NCBI GenBank assembly: GCA_964451415.1
Contig: CAYVHU010000012.1
Span: 1 to 64,000, forward strand
DNA: 64,000 bases
Reading direction: 5' to 3'
Source: CAYVHU01 sp964451415
GTDB taxonomy: Bacteria; Pseudomonadota; Alphaproteobacteria; Rhodospirillales; Magnetovibrionaceae
In this document: positions 16,985-25,613 of the stretch, piece by piece
How positions within the stretch are numbered: position 1 is the first letter of the stretch
Layout: each line of letters starts with the position of its first letter
Program-made: the position numbers and the translations under genes
The notes under the pieces: generated by a model
What the model saw: only the letters and a program-made list of their open reading frames with translations
Told to the model about the DNA's origin: nothing
Database searches by the model: none

Positions 16985-17371
16985 ATGAAGATCAGCATTT
17001 TGCTTTTTGTCGCTCTGGGCGGCGCCATCGGCGCGCTCGGGCGGTTTTCCGTGATGAGCGCGGTGGGCCATTTCGTGCGCATGGATTTCCCCTGGGCGAC
17101 GTTGGTGGTGAATATTCTCGGCGCGTTCATTTTGGGAAGCGTGATCGAATTGTCCGCTCTGGTGTGGTCGCCGACCCCCGAAGTTCGTGCCATGGTGGTG
17201 GTGGGAATGCTGGGCGCCTTCACCACGTTTTCCACCTTTTCCATGGACCTGTACTTTTTGTTGAACCGCGGCGCCTTCGTGGGCGCGGCGTTGTATGCCA
17301 CGGCTTCTGTTTTGGTGAGTTTGACGGCATTCTGGGCGGGCTTGAGCGTCTTTAGACTGATTGTGACGTGA
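16985..17371 (+). CDS. crcB: Fluoride channel CrcB/Fluc
   Basis: 128 residues with four hydrophobic helices, the normal size for a dual-topology fluoride exporter. The GGAIGALGRF start, NILGAFILG and GMLGAFTTFSTFS motifs carry the conserved pore Asn, Phe and Thr residues. No fluoride riboswitch was recognised in the 40 bases upstream. It overlaps the next gene by 4 bases (GTGA). Confidence 0.95.
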   Translation: MKISILLFVALGGAIGALGRFSVMSAVGHFVRMDFPWATLVVNILGAFILGSVIELSALVWSPTPEVRAMVVVGMLGAFTTFSTFSMDLYFLLNRGAFVGAALYATASVLVSLTAFWAGLSVFRLIVT

Positions 17372-18363
17372 GCGGCGGTGTCCGTACCGTCGTGCTCACG
17401 CCCGAGGATGCGGGCGTGCGTTTGGACAAATGGTTCAAGGCGCACTATCCCGCTTTAGGCTTCGGGCGGTTGCAGAAATTGCTGCGTACCGGACAGGTGC
17501 GCATCGACGGCAAGCGCGTCAAGGACGCGAAAATCATTTTGCTTTCGGGACAAAGTTTGCGTCTGCCGCCTTTGGACAAAGAACGAGTTGCCGTCGCCGC
17601 GCGCACGGTCCCGCGCGAAAGGGTTAGCGCGGCGGATGCGGCAATGATTCAAGGCTGCGTTTTGCATTGCGATGAGCATATTTTAATCCTCAACAAACCC
17701 CCGGGGCTGGCGGTGCAGGGCGGCAGCGGCACGACGAAGCATGTGGACGGCCTGCTGGATGCCTTGAAATTCTCCATGGACGAACGGCCCCGTCTGGTGC
17801 ATCGGCTGGACAAGGACACGTCTGGAATTCTGCTTTTGGCGCGCACGCGTCAGGTGGCGCAGGATCTGACGGCGGCTTTTCGCGCCAAGGCTGTACGCAA
17901 GGCCTATTGGGCGGCGGTGGTGGGTGTTCCGCAACAAGACCGGGGCCGTATTGATCTTCCCCTGGCAAAACGTCCGGGGCGCGGCGGGGAACGGATGCAG
18001 GTGGATGAATTTGCGGGTAAGCCTGCGGTGAGTGTCTTTAGAACCATCGAGCGCGCGGGCCGCAAGGCGGCGTGGCTGGAACTTGAACCGCTCACGGGGC
18101 GGACTCATCAGTTGCGCGTCCACATGGCGGCCATCGGCACGCCGATTCTGGGGGACGGTAAATATGCCGGGCGCGAGGCGTTTCTTACCGGCGCGGAAAT
18201 TTCACAAAAACTTCACCTTCACGCCCGGGCGGTTCGTTTCACGCATCCCGCCGGCGGCGTGTTCGCCATGAGCGCCCCGCTGCCTGAGCATATGCGGGCC
18301 ACCTGGTCATATCTGGGGTTTGATCTCGCCGATGCTCCGGAACCTTTCGAGGCTCCGCTGTGA
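17368..18363 (+). CDS. Large-subunit pseudouridine synthase, RluC/RluD type
   Basis: 331 residues from a GTG that overlaps the crcB stop. An N-terminal S4 RNA-binding domain (about 16-75) precedes the RluA-family catalytic domain, with the HRLDKDTSG motif (residues 145-153) carrying catalytic D148. The C-terminal GRTHQLRVHMAAIGTPILGD is typical. It isomerises uridines in 23S rRNA. The S4 domain points to RluC or RluD rather than RluA; which one cannot be told from the sequence alone. Confidence 0.92.
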   Translation: MSGGVRTVVLTPEDAGVRLDKWFKAHYPALGFGRLQKLLRTGQVRIDGKRVKDAKIILLSGQSLRLPPLDKERVAVAARTVPRERVSAADAAMIQGCVLHCDEHILILNKPPGLAVQGGSGTTKHVDGLLDALKFSMDERPRLVHRLDKDTSGILLLARTRQVAQDLTAAFRAKAVRKAYWAAVVGVPQQDRGRIDLPLAKRPGRGGERMQVDEFAGKPAVSVFRTIERAGRKAAWLELEPLTGRTHQLRVHMAAIGTPILGDGKYAGREAFLTGAEISQKLHLHARAVRFTHPAGGVFAMSAPLPEHMRATWSYLGFDLADAPEPFEAPL

Positions 18364-18459
18364 TCTGTTGTTTTCTCGGCAGCGACGTTGAACTGAACAG
18401 GGAATCCGTTCACAGTGCCAAGGCCATTGTGGGGACGCTGGCATGGCGGGACGAAATGC

Positions 18460-19149
18460 ATGCGTTTGTTACTTGTGGAGGACAACCTTCGCCTCTCCAA
18501 CCTTGTGCGTCGGGGGCTGGAAACGGAAGGTTTCGCGGTAGACTGTGTTGGCAATATGGGCGATGCCGAAGCCGCTTTGGATACGGCGCCCTTCGATGCC
18601 ATCATTCTGGATCTGGGTTTGCCCGACGGCGATGGCCTTTTTTTTCTCAAAGAACTGCGCGCCTCGAAAAATAACGTTCCCGTCCTTGTGTTGACCGCGC
18701 GTGACGGCGTGGACGACCGGGTCAAGGGTCTGAACGCCGGTGCGGACGATTATTTTCTCAAGCCCTTTGCGTTGGAAGAATTGATCGCGCGACTGCGCGC
18801 CTTGTTGCGCCGTCCCGACGGTGCGCTGGGCGTGAGGTTATCGACGGGTAACATTACCTTCGACACGGTAGCGCGCGAAGTTCGCGTGAACGATGAATTG
18901 ATCAAAATTTCCAGGATGGAAATGGGCGCTTTGGAACAACTGATGCGTCGTGCCGGCGGCGTGGTGCCCAAAGACGTTCTTGAAAACAAGCTTTACGGTT
19001 TTGACGACGAGGTTTCCCCCAACTCGGTAGAAGCGAATATTTCGCGCTTGCGTAAACGTTTAAGCCAGGTGGGGGCGTCGGTGTCCATTCATACCTTGCG
19101 TGGAATCGGCTATTTACTTGCCGACGACCAGCATTCGGGGGGCGTATGA
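18460..19149 (+). CDS. OmpR-family response regulator
   Basis: 229 residues from the ATG at 18460 (MRLLLVEDN), the canonical receiver start; a longer reading from 18415 adds 15 unconserved residues. The receiver has the acidic pair E7-D8, phosphoacceptor D51 and the KPF motif near residue 101. A winged-helix DNA-binding domain occupies about 135-222 (ISRMEMGALEQLMRRAGG, then NSVEANISRLRKRL). It overlaps the histidine kinase gene by 4 bases. It resembles QseB/PmrA/TctD-type regulators; the stimulus is unknown. Confidence 0.92.
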   Translation: MRLLLVEDNLRLSNLVRRGLETEGFAVDCVGNMGDAEAALDTAPFDAIILDLGLPDGDGLFFLKELRASKNNVPVLVLTARDGVDDRVKGLNAGADDYFLKPFALEELIARLRALLRRPDGALGVRLSTGNITFDTVAREVRVNDELIKISRMEMGALEQLMRRAGGVVPKDVLENKLYGFDDEVSPNSVEANISRLRKRLSQVGASVSIHTLRGIGYLLADDQHSGGV

Positions 19150-20042
19150 GCTACCGGCCGGTTTATGCCGCCGCCGTATTGAGCTTGCTATTGACCGTTG
19201 CCGTTGTGTTGGGTGTGGAATATTTTCTGGGTGTTCGGCTTTCCCTTCTTCCGGTTCAACACGCGCGTCCCCACAGTGAGTCCGTGGGATCGACGATCGT
19301 CAGTGTCGTGATGTTTGCCGGCCTGTCGGTGGGCATCATGGGCCTTTCGACCTTGCGGCTGATTCGCAAGTTGAACATCCAGGAGAAAACCCTGCGCAAA
19401 CATGAAACGGAACGCCTGAAGTTCGCCACCGACGCCGCCCATGAATTGCGCACCCCGTTAGCCATTTTGCGCGCCCGCATCGACAGCCTGGACGACAACG
19501 ACACGACCGTAGAGTTAAAGCGTGACGTGGACCACATCACGCGCATCGTCGAACAGGTTCTGGCGAAATCGCGCATAGAAGCACTCGGTATCAAGCCTGG
19601 GGAAATGGTGGATCTGTGCAAGGTATGCCATGATGTGGCGGCGTATCTGGCGCCCCTGACCATTCGTGAGGGGCGTTCCATCGAAGTGGTGGGCGCGGAC
19701 AAACACATCGTCATCAACGGCAATCTTTTCGCCCTGGAGCAGGCGTTGCGCAATCTGGTGGAGAACGCCATTAAATATTCCGCGCGGGGCTCGACGATCA
19801 CCATCGAGATCGAAGAAGATATTGTCGAACGCCGGGTTTGCGTTCTCGATCGGGGGCGGGGGATTCCAGAGCTTGATCGCGAACTGATTTTCGAACGTTT
19901 TCGCCGTGCGGACCGTCGCGGAATCGGTTCTGGTTTGGGGTTGTCCATCGTGCGCGGGGTCGCCGAGGCGCACGGCGGGCATGTTAGCGTGGAAGACGCC
20001 CCGGGCGGTGGGGCCAGGTTCAGCCTGCATTTTTTACGTTGA
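19146..20042 (+). CDS. Sensor histidine kinase partnered with the upstream regulator
   Basis: 298 residues, short for a membrane kinase. Two transmembrane helices (about 7-30 and 47-72) enclose a periplasmic loop of only about 15-20 residues, and there is no clear HAMP domain. The HisKA phosphoacceptor is H99 in DAAHELRTPLA. The ATPase domain has the N box (NLVENAIKYS), a G1 box (DRGRGIP) and a G2 box (GSGLGLSIVRG). The tiny sensor loop suggests detection within the membrane or through a partner protein. Confidence 0.92.
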   Translation: MSYRPVYAAAVLSLLLTVAVVLGVEYFLGVRLSLLPVQHARPHSESVGSTIVSVVMFAGLSVGIMGLSTLRLIRKLNIQEKTLRKHETERLKFATDAAHELRTPLAILRARIDSLDDNDTTVELKRDVDHITRIVEQVLAKSRIEALGIKPGEMVDLCKVCHDVAAYLAPLTIREGRSIEVVGADKHIVINGNLFALEQALRNLVENAIKYSARGSTITIEIEEDIVERRVCVLDRGRGIPELDRELIFERFRRADRRGIGSGLGLSIVRGVAEAHGGHVSVEDAPGGGARFSLHFLR

Positions 20043-20378
20043 GAGTGTTTTTTTTGCACTCAATGACGGAAAATTAGACTCACCAATCCCTCTTTGGTAG
20101 TATTGCAGTGCAGGACAAATTGAACCTGTCAGGTTTCTGTCAGCTTTTCCATACAGTATCTCGTTCTCGCATAGGGGAACATGTCCGTCACACGACACGC
20201 GTAATGCTAACGGAAAAGAAGTGGTTTTCTCCGTTTCATGTGAAGGGTTTTCACGACGAGAGCTGAGTGGAAAGCAGGCTTGGGCCTGTGGCACACACTC
20301 ATGAGTTTGAATCGGGCCTCATGCTGAACAAGCTGGGCTCGAAGTAAGCCATGACCCTGAAAAAAAGGGGGCATCTCG
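20043..20378 (+). other. Non-coding stretch between the kinase and the exported orphan
   Basis: 336 bases with no credible gene. It contains the tandem CTGTCAG repeat described separately, AT-rich patches and a small GAGTG/CACTC inverted repeat just after the kinase stop. It probably holds the promoter of the downstream exported protein; no unambiguous -35/-10 pair could be fixed. Confidence 0.6.
20126..20143 (+). promoter_or_regulatory. Tandem CTGTCAG repeat, candidate response-regulator site
   Basis: CTGTCAG occurs at 20126-20132 and again at 20137-20143, an 11-base start-to-start period, which is one helical turn. OmpR/PmrA-type regulators bind as head-to-tail dimers to such direct repeats. 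It lies 84 bases after an OmpR-type regulator/kinase operon. Assigning it to that regulator is an inference. Confidence 0.4.
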
Positions 20379-20801
20379 TTGAGCTTCTGCGAAGCGGTCT
20401 TTGGTGTTGTTTTATGTGTGGCCGTTGGTGGATTTTCATTATCTGCTAAGGCTGCGCAGTTGGGCTCAGGTGGTCAAACGGAAATTGCGGCGCTGTCGTC
20501 GGCGCGGGCTTTGCGTGCAGGTGTTCTGCATATGGACGTCAAAAGTTCCTGCACGGCGGAGGGGACGTTGTTTGAAATTACGAATCGAGGAGAAGAGTGG
20601 CCGCAAAGAGGTTTCATCGGGTTGTATTTTACCAACAATGGTTCGTTGTTCGATTCCCGGAGAATGCGCTTTGCGGCGGGACAAAAAGCATCATTCGTGG
20701 TGTCGAAAGCCGTTTCCAGGGGACGTTCCCTTGGTTTGTGGATCGACCCGCGGTGGTATTATCGAAAGTTTTCACTGGATGGCCGTGCTGCGTGTAAGTG
20801 A
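20379..20801 (+). CDS. Small exported protein of unknown function
   Basis: 140 residues from a TTG start with AAGGGGG upstream. A signal peptide (hydrophobic 6-22, then SAKA at 22-25) precedes a mature domain of about 115 residues with alternating beta-like segments (GTLFEITNRG, GFIGLYFTNNGSLFD, ASFVVSKA, LGLWIDPRWYYRKF). Two cysteines, C58 and C139, near either end of the mature part could form a disulfide. I do not recognise the family. A second frame from the ATG at 20351 opens only 32 codons and lacks a signal sequence. Confidence 0.6.
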   Translation: MSFCEAVFGVVLCVAVGGFSLSAKAAQLGSGGQTEIAALSSARALRAGVLHMDVKSSCTAEGTLFEITNRGEEWPQRGFIGLYFTNNGSLFDSRRMRFAAGQKASFVVSKAVSRGRSLGLWIDPRWYYRKFSLDGRAACK

Positions 20802-20864
20802 TGACCCCACTGCGCTAGGGGGGTGAGCGGAGCGAGTTTCCCGGAAAGACTTACAAACGAGATT

Positions 20865-20904
20865 CCATGACCCCCCCATTGTCTGGCGCCCCACGGGGTC
20901 ATGG
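20865..20904. repeat. Inverted repeat with 10-bp perfect arms
   Basis: CCATGACCCC (20865-20874) and GGGGTCATGG (20895-20904) are exact reverse complements around a 20-base loop. No T-tract follows on either side. It lies in the 296-base spacer between the exported orphan and the HAD phosphatase, where no gene is visible. Confidence 0.7.
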
Positions 20905-20909
20905 AGTAC

Positions 20910-20950
20910 GCCGTCGACCGTCTCGCGTGGGCCGCAAGTCGGTCGACGGC
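20910..20950. repeat. Second inverted repeat centred on GTCGAC
   Basis: GCCGTCGACC (20910-20919) and GGTCGACGGC (20941-20950) are exact reverse complements around a 21-base loop. The pairing extends imperfectly outward (ATGGAGTA against CAACCCCAT). It begins 5 bases after the previous dyad ends, forming a double-hairpin unit. Confidence 0.7.
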
Positions 20951-21097
20951 AACCCCATTCGCCGCCAATTGCCCCTCAGTTCAATGCTCCTTATTGGCCG
21001 GTAAGTTCGCCACGCACCGTGGTCCCTGGCCCCGTTTTTTGTGGGAACCAACAAAGAGACATTGCGCTTGCCGAGCGCCTTGGTATAAGGATCGAAC

Positions 21098-21781
21098 ATG
21101 ATAGCTTCATCCTTACCGCTGGCGGTGTTCGATTGCGATGGAACGCTGGTGGATAGCCAAGGCGCCATTGTCGAGGCCATGCACGAGGCCTGCGCGCGTC
21201 ACGGCTTCGCGCGCCCCGCGGCCGCGGTCGTGCGCCGTCAGGTGGGACTGCCGCTGGAGGTGGCGATCGAACGCCTGCTGCCCGGTGTCGATCACACGTT
21301 TGCGTTGGAAATCAGCGAAACCTATAAATCCATATTTATCGCCATGCGTCATGCAGGTGCGGTTAGTGAACCGTTGTTTCCTGGTATTCTCAATGTTTTG
21401 GATCGCCTGGATACTTCGGGGTGGCTGATGGGGGTGGCCACGGGAAAGGCCATGCGGGGCTTGAGGAACACATTGGGCCATCACGGGTTGCTGGAGCGTT
21501 TCGTCACCCACCAGACGGCGGACCGCGCCCAGGGCAAACCGCACCCGGAAATGATGTTGAACGCGCTCAGCGAAACCGGCGTGGAGGCGAGCTTTGCCGT
21601 GATGATCGGTGATACCACCTATGACATGGAAATGGCGGCAAATGCGGGGGTGAAAGCCGTCGGCGTTGCGTGGGGATATCACGAAGCGGAAGAGTTGATG
21701 GACGCGGGCGCGTTGTGTGTCGTACGCTCTGCCGATGAATTGCCGCAAGTCTTGGGGGAGGCCGTCGGCGTGTTGGGATAG
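21098..21781 (+). CDS. HAD-superfamily phosphatase, phosphoglycolate-phosphatase-like
   Basis: 227 residues. Motif I FDCDGTLVDS has nucleophile D12 and acid/base D14. A helical cap domain (about 20-90) follows, then motif II with VATGK, motif III Lys in AQGKPHPEM, and motif IV IGDTTYDMEMAANAG. This is the Gph/PGMB-like subclass I HAD architecture. The substrate is undetermined; 2-phosphoglycolate, a pyrophosphate or a sugar phosphate are possible. The gene is 12 bases upstream of the AsmA-like gene. Confidence 0.85.
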   Translation: MIASSLPLAVFDCDGTLVDSQGAIVEAMHEACARHGFARPAAAVVRRQVGLPLEVAIERLLPGVDHTFALEISETYKSIFIAMRHAGAVSEPLFPGILNVLDRLDTSGWLMGVATGKAMRGLRNTLGHHGLLERFVTHQTADRAQGKPHPEMMLNALSETGVEASFAVMIGDTTYDMEMAANAGVKAVGVAWGYHEAEELMDAGALCVVRSADELPQVLGEAVGVLG

Positions 21782-21793
21782 GGAGCCGGCACG

Positions 21794-23860
21794 ATGCGTG
21801 TTGTGAAGGTCGGATTGAAATTTGTGGGCGGTTTGTTTGCGCTCATGATCGCCGGGCTCCTTGTCGTGGTGGCGTTTGCCACATTCTATGATTACGATCA
21901 ATTGAAACCTGTTATTGCGCAAGCCGTGAAAGATGCCACCGGACGCGATCTGAGCATTGCAGGCGATATTGATTTGGCGCTTTCGCTGAACGCAATGCCC
22001 GCCTTGAGTGTGACGAAGGTGAGCTTTTCCAACGCTCCATGGGGCCGAGATCACCCCCTGGTCAGCGTTGCCCGCGTGGATGCGAAGATCGACTTTTCGG
22101 CGTTGTTACACGGTCGTATCAAGGTGGACCGCCTGGACATTGACGGGCTTTCGGTCTTTCTGCAAACCGACCTCAAGGGGCGCGGCAACTGGACGTTTTC
22201 GGCTCCAGGGCCTTCGCTTTCCGGTGCGAAAAGCGCAAATATTTCGTCGTTCGGCGGTTTGCCTGTGATCCCTGCCATCCGCAATGTGCGTCTGCGCGAT
22301 GTTCGGGTGTCTTTTCTTGATGGTGCGACGGGGGTGGATCGGAAGTTCTTTCTTCCCAAAGTTGACGTGAGCGCAGAACGTTTTGCGGCGCCCATTTTTG
22401 CCGCCGTGGACGTGACGTACAAAGGCGTTGCGATGAAGATACGGGGCGAATTCGCATCCCTTAAAGCGCTGACGGGGGGCGGTGGGGCTATGTTTCCGGT
22501 TCGTTTGGGAATCACCCTGCCGGGGTTTGACGCAAAAATGAAGGCAAAGGTGAAGACATCACCGGCGGGTATGGCCGTGCGGGCGCGCCTGGATGTCGCC
22601 GCGACGAATGTCACGGCTTTAAACAAAATCATGGACACGAATTTACCCGATTTACAGCCCCTGAAGGGGCGCGTCACCCTTTCGGGCAGTGGTGTTCGGT
22701 ACGTCTTTTCGGACCTTTTCGTTCAGGTCGGAGACAGCACGGTTACGGGGAAGGGGGACGTCGATTTTTCAGCGGCGCGTCCGCGCGTGAACGCTGACTT
22801 GAAGGCTCCGCTTCTGGACCTGGATGCGCTGAGCGCAAAACGGCGCAGCACGCTCGCGACGCGAAAGAAGATCAAGAACGCATCCGCCGTATTCAGCAGT
22901 GCGCCGTTGCCCTGGGCGCTTTTGCGAAGCGCCGATGGCGATGTGAAGATCAGCGCAAGACGTATCAAGGTTGCAGCCCTGGTGATAACCCACGCGCGCG
23001 CACGTGCAAAATTGTCGGCGGGTCGCCTGGATATCAAAATGGTCCGTTTCGCCCTTGGTGGCGGGCGCGTCAGCGCGGCGATAAGCCTCGATGCCGCCGG
23101 CGCCATGCCTTCGCTCAAGGTGAGGGCGCGGGTCGTAAAGCTCGATGTGGGGCGGGTGCTCAAAATGCGCGGGCTGGGGAATATTCTCGTTCTGCCCGTG
23201 AATGTCCGTCTTAAGATAGCGAGCCATGGTGTGAGCATGAAACGGTTGATGGAGGAAGTTGACGGCTCCCTTCAGGCGGCGGCGCGCAACGGACGCATCG
23301 ACAGTCAGGCGTTTTCCGGTTTGACGGCCGGTGCGGTTTCCATTCTGCCGTGGGCGGCGCGAAAAGATGCCGGAACCATATCGTGCATGGTTGCCGACTG
23401 GCGGATTGTATCTGGCGTCGCCACCGCGCGCACCGTGCTTATGGATACGCCCGGGTTCCGGGTCGCTGTGACGGGAAACGCCAATTTGGGTGCAGAACAA
23501 CTTCATTTGAATGTTTTGCCCCGGGCCAAGACGCTCAGCCTTGCCAGTTTTGCCGTGCCGGTACGCCTCAAGGGGTCTTTCGCCGCCCCGTACGTGGATG
23601 TCAATCCCGCGGACGTCGTTGTCGGGACCGTCAAGAACGTCGCGAACGCCCCGGTCAATATCGTCAGCGATTTGTTGCGCGCGGTGGGAAAGTCGGGTGA
23701 CGAAAATGCTTCTTGCCTTGCGGCGTTAAGTGGGCGTAAGACCGGGCTGGAAGCGCGCCGGACGAAAAGCGCACCACCGGCTCACTCTCGGGGTTTCAAT
23801 CCCGTCAGGGATCTGGGTAACGGGCTGAGCAAGGCGTTCAAGGACATCTTCGGACGCTAA
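21794..23860 (+). CDS. AsmA-family envelope protein
   Basis: 688 residues. One N-terminal transmembrane helix (about 12-32) anchors a large periplasmic region. The N-terminal AsmA domain (YDYDQLKPVIAQAVKDATGRDLSIAGDI, LSVTKVSFSNAPWG) and the C-terminal AsmA-like part (GRIDSQAFSGLTAG, then VAVTGNANLGAEQLHLNVLP) are recognisable. These proteins are bridge-like lipid-transport proteins implicated in outer-membrane homeostasis. Interior beta-strand repeats are rich in Asp, Val and Arg. Confidence 0.85.
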   Translation: MRVVKVGLKFVGGLFALMIAGLLVVVAFATFYDYDQLKPVIAQAVKDATGRDLSIAGDIDLALSLNAMPALSVTKVSFSNAPWGRDHPLVSVARVDAKIDFSALLHGRIKVDRLDIDGLSVFLQTDLKGRGNWTFSAPGPSLSGAKSANISSFGGLPVIPAIRNVRLRDVRVSFLDGATGVDRKFFLPKVDVSAERFAAPIFAAVDVTYKGVAMKIRGEFASLKALTGGGGAMFPVRLGITLPGFDAKMKAKVKTSPAGMAVRARLDVAATNVTALNKIMDTNLPDLQPLKGRVTLSGSGVRYVFSDLFVQVGDSTVTGKGDVDFSAARPRVNADLKAPLLDLDALSAKRRSTLATRKKIKNASAVFSSAPLPWALLRSADGDVKISARRIKVAALVITHARARAKLSAGRLDIKMVRFALGGGRVSAAISLDAAGAMPSLKVRARVVKLDVGRVLKMRGLGNILVLPVNVRLKIASHGVSMKRLMEEVDGSLQAAARNGRIDSQAFSGLTAGAVSILPWAARKDAGTISCMVADWRIVSGVATARTVLMDTPGFRVAVTGNANLGAEQLHLNVLPRAKTLSLASFAVPVRLKGSFAAPYVDVNPADVVVGTVKNVANAPVNIVSDLLRAVGKSGDENASCLAALSGRKTGLEARRTKSAPPAHSRGFNPVRDLGNGLSKAFKDIFGR

Positions 23861-23877
23861 CGAGAACACAAGGGCAT

Positions 23878-24576
23878 ATGAGCAAACGTTTTTATGAAAG
23901 CGCCATTCCCCGGAAAACGGGCGGCGAGTACGCCATTGAGCTAGATGGACGTCCCGTTAAAACGCCGGCGGGAAAGGCTTTTAAGCTTCCCACCCTCGCG
24001 TTGGCGGAGGCTATCGCGGAAGAATGGAATGCCCAGGGCGACGCCATAGATCCCCATTCCATGCCTCTGATGCGTTTTTGCGGAACCGCCATCGACCGCG
24101 CGCCCGAAGTTCGCGACGATATGATCGAGGGGCTGTTGCGCTATGGGCAGACTGACTTGCTGTGTTATCGCGCCGCGGACCCCAAAGATCTGGCGCGTAA
24201 ACAGGATGAAGCGTGGCAGCCCTTGCTGGACTGGGCGGCTGATGAATGGGGCGCGCGCCTGACTTCCACCCAAGGCGTCGTTCCCGTTTCCCAGGACGCT
24301 GCCGCGCACGGCGCTTTCAAGGTCGTTCTTGAAGATATCGACAATTGGACCTTGGTCGGACTGGGGGAACTGGTGGGAATCACCGGTTCCTTGGTGGTGG
24401 GGCTTGCCGTGCTCAAGGGGCGGCTGGATGCGGATCTGGCGTTTGCCGTCTGCCATGTGGATGAAGATCACCAGAGCGCGCTGTGGGGCGAAGATGACCA
24501 GGCCCGCCAGCGCCGTGAACAGGTGCGTATTGAACTGCACAATGCGGCGCGGTACGTGGCGTTGTTGAAAGCCTAG
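23878..24576 (+). CDS. ATP12-family F1-ATPase assembly chaperone
   Basis: 232 residues matching ATP12, which in mitochondria and alphaproteobacteria holds the F1 alpha subunit before hexamer assembly. FYESAIPRKTGGEYAIELDGRPVKTPAGK near the N-terminus and YGQTDLLCYRA, then QDEAWQPLLDWAADEWG, are the family signatures. The gene is largely restricted to Alphaproteobacteria and eukaryotes, which supports the taxonomic reading. It converges with yciB, overlapping by 4 bases. Confidence 0.9.
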   Translation: MSKRFYESAIPRKTGGEYAIELDGRPVKTPAGKAFKLPTLALAEAIAEEWNAQGDAIDPHSMPLMRFCGTAIDRAPEVRDDMIEGLLRYGQTDLLCYRAADPKDLARKQDEAWQPLLDWAADEWGARLTSTQGVVPVSQDAAAHGAFKVVLEDIDNWTLVGLGELVGITGSLVVGLAVLKGRLDADLAFAVCHVDEDHQSALWGEDDQARQRREQVRIELHNAARYVALLKA

Positions 24577-25139
24577 GATTCGGCCTTTTTCAAGATATCG
24601 TCGTCCTTGCGCTGATGGCGCAGGATCAAGGGCAGTTGGGTGAGGCTGAAGGCGATCGTCATCGGCATCACGGCGAAGACCTTGAAATCTACCCACATGT
24701 CGGTGGTTTGGGTGCGCCACACCGCTTCGTTCAACGCGGCGAGTAGAAAGAAAAACAAACTCCAGCGCTCCGTCAGCTTGCGCCATCCGGTCTCGTCCAA
24801 ATCCAACGTGCCATCAAGCAATGTTTTGAGATAGCTGCGTTTTAAGATCAAGCCGATCAACAGCGTTGATCCAAACAAGACGTTGACGATAGTGGGTTTG
24901 AGTTTGATAAAAATCGCATTGTCGAAATACAGCGTCAGTCCGCCGAAGATCAGGACGAAGATTCCCACCACCAGCGGTAGGGTCGGGATGCGCTTAAGCG
25001 TGAGATAGGAATAGGCGAGTGCGACAATCGTCGCCGTCATGAACGCACCGGTCGCTTCGAAAATGCCCACTTTCGCGTTGATCACGAAGAACAGCGCCAG
25101 CGGTCCCACTTCCAACAATAGTTTTCGTCCATAACCCAT
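24573..25139 (-). CDS. yciB: Septation protein A / inner-membrane protein YciB
   Basis: 188 residues with five to six hydrophobic helices, the normal length for the IspZ/YciB family. LLLEVGPLALFFVINAKVG near the start and the DGTLDLDETGWRKLTERWSLFFFLLAALNEAVWR core are highly conserved. YciB affects cell-envelope synthesis and septation in several bacteria. Its 3' end overlaps the ATP12 gene by 4 bases. Confidence 0.92.
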   Translation of the reverse strand: MGYGRKLLLEVGPLALFFVINAKVGIFEATGAFMTATIVALAYSYLTLKRIPTLPLVVGIFVLIFGGLTLYFDNAIFIKLKPTIVNVLFGSTLLIGLILKRSYLKTLLDGTLDLDETGWRKLTERWSLFFFLLAALNEAVWRTQTTDMWVDFKVFAVMPMTIAFSLTQLPLILRHQRKDDDILKKAES

Positions 25140-25220
25140 GGCGCTTTATAGCAGGATTTGCGGGCGTAAAAAATCTGTAATTGTGATAAAATGTACGATC
25201 GCTCTGTGGAAAGGATATCG

Positions 25221-25613
25221 ATGGCGGATCATCGTTTTATCGACAATGTCGTTCCGTTTCAAAAGGTGACGGTGCACAAGACAGCGAGAAAAAGACGTCA
25301 CCAAAAGCCAAGGCTTCAATTTCCGCACCACGACAAAGTGGTGCGCCTGTCGGTGCGCGGACGGGTGCAAAGCGACGCCTTCATCCGCTGGCTGGTGGAA
25401 GAGGCCTCCCGCTTGCAACTAGACGGCTGGGCGCGTTGCGTCTCTGGCGGTCCCATGGACATGTTGATTGCCGGGGGGCAAGGGGATGTCCATCAGATGG
25501 TAGAAGCCCTGACCATCGGTCCGCGGCCACTGGACATGGTGTTCGCCCGCGAAGTGCCGCTCAAGGGTGACGAACCCATGTGGAGCGGATTTCATTATCT
25601 TTCGCCGCGATGA
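25221..25613 (+). CDS. Acylphosphatase-like protein lacking the catalytic residues
   Basis: 130 residues from the ATG at 25221, which has GGAAAGGA upstream; an ATG at 25191 would add ten residues. After a basic tail of about 40 residues the rest aligns with acylphosphatase. VRLSVRGRVQSDAFIRW corresponds to the phosphate-binding loop GxVQGVxFR, and LDGWARCVSGG to GWVRNxxDG. The catalytic Arg position is displaced and the catalytic Asn is Cys. Function is unknown. It overlaps the following true acylphosphatase by 4 bases. Confidence 0.75.
   Translation: MADHRFIDNVVPFQKVTVHKTARKRRHQKPRLQFPHHDKVVRLSVRGRVQSDAFIRWLVEEASRLQLDGWARCVSGGPMDMLIAGGQGDVHQMVEALTIGPRPLDMVFAREVPLKGDEPMWSGFHYLSPR

Noticed and set aside
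20351..20449. ATG frame at 20351 overlapping the start of the exported orphan
   Set aside because: Only 32 codons, no signal sequence or domain; the TTG frame at 20379 has a good ribosome-binding site and signal peptide.
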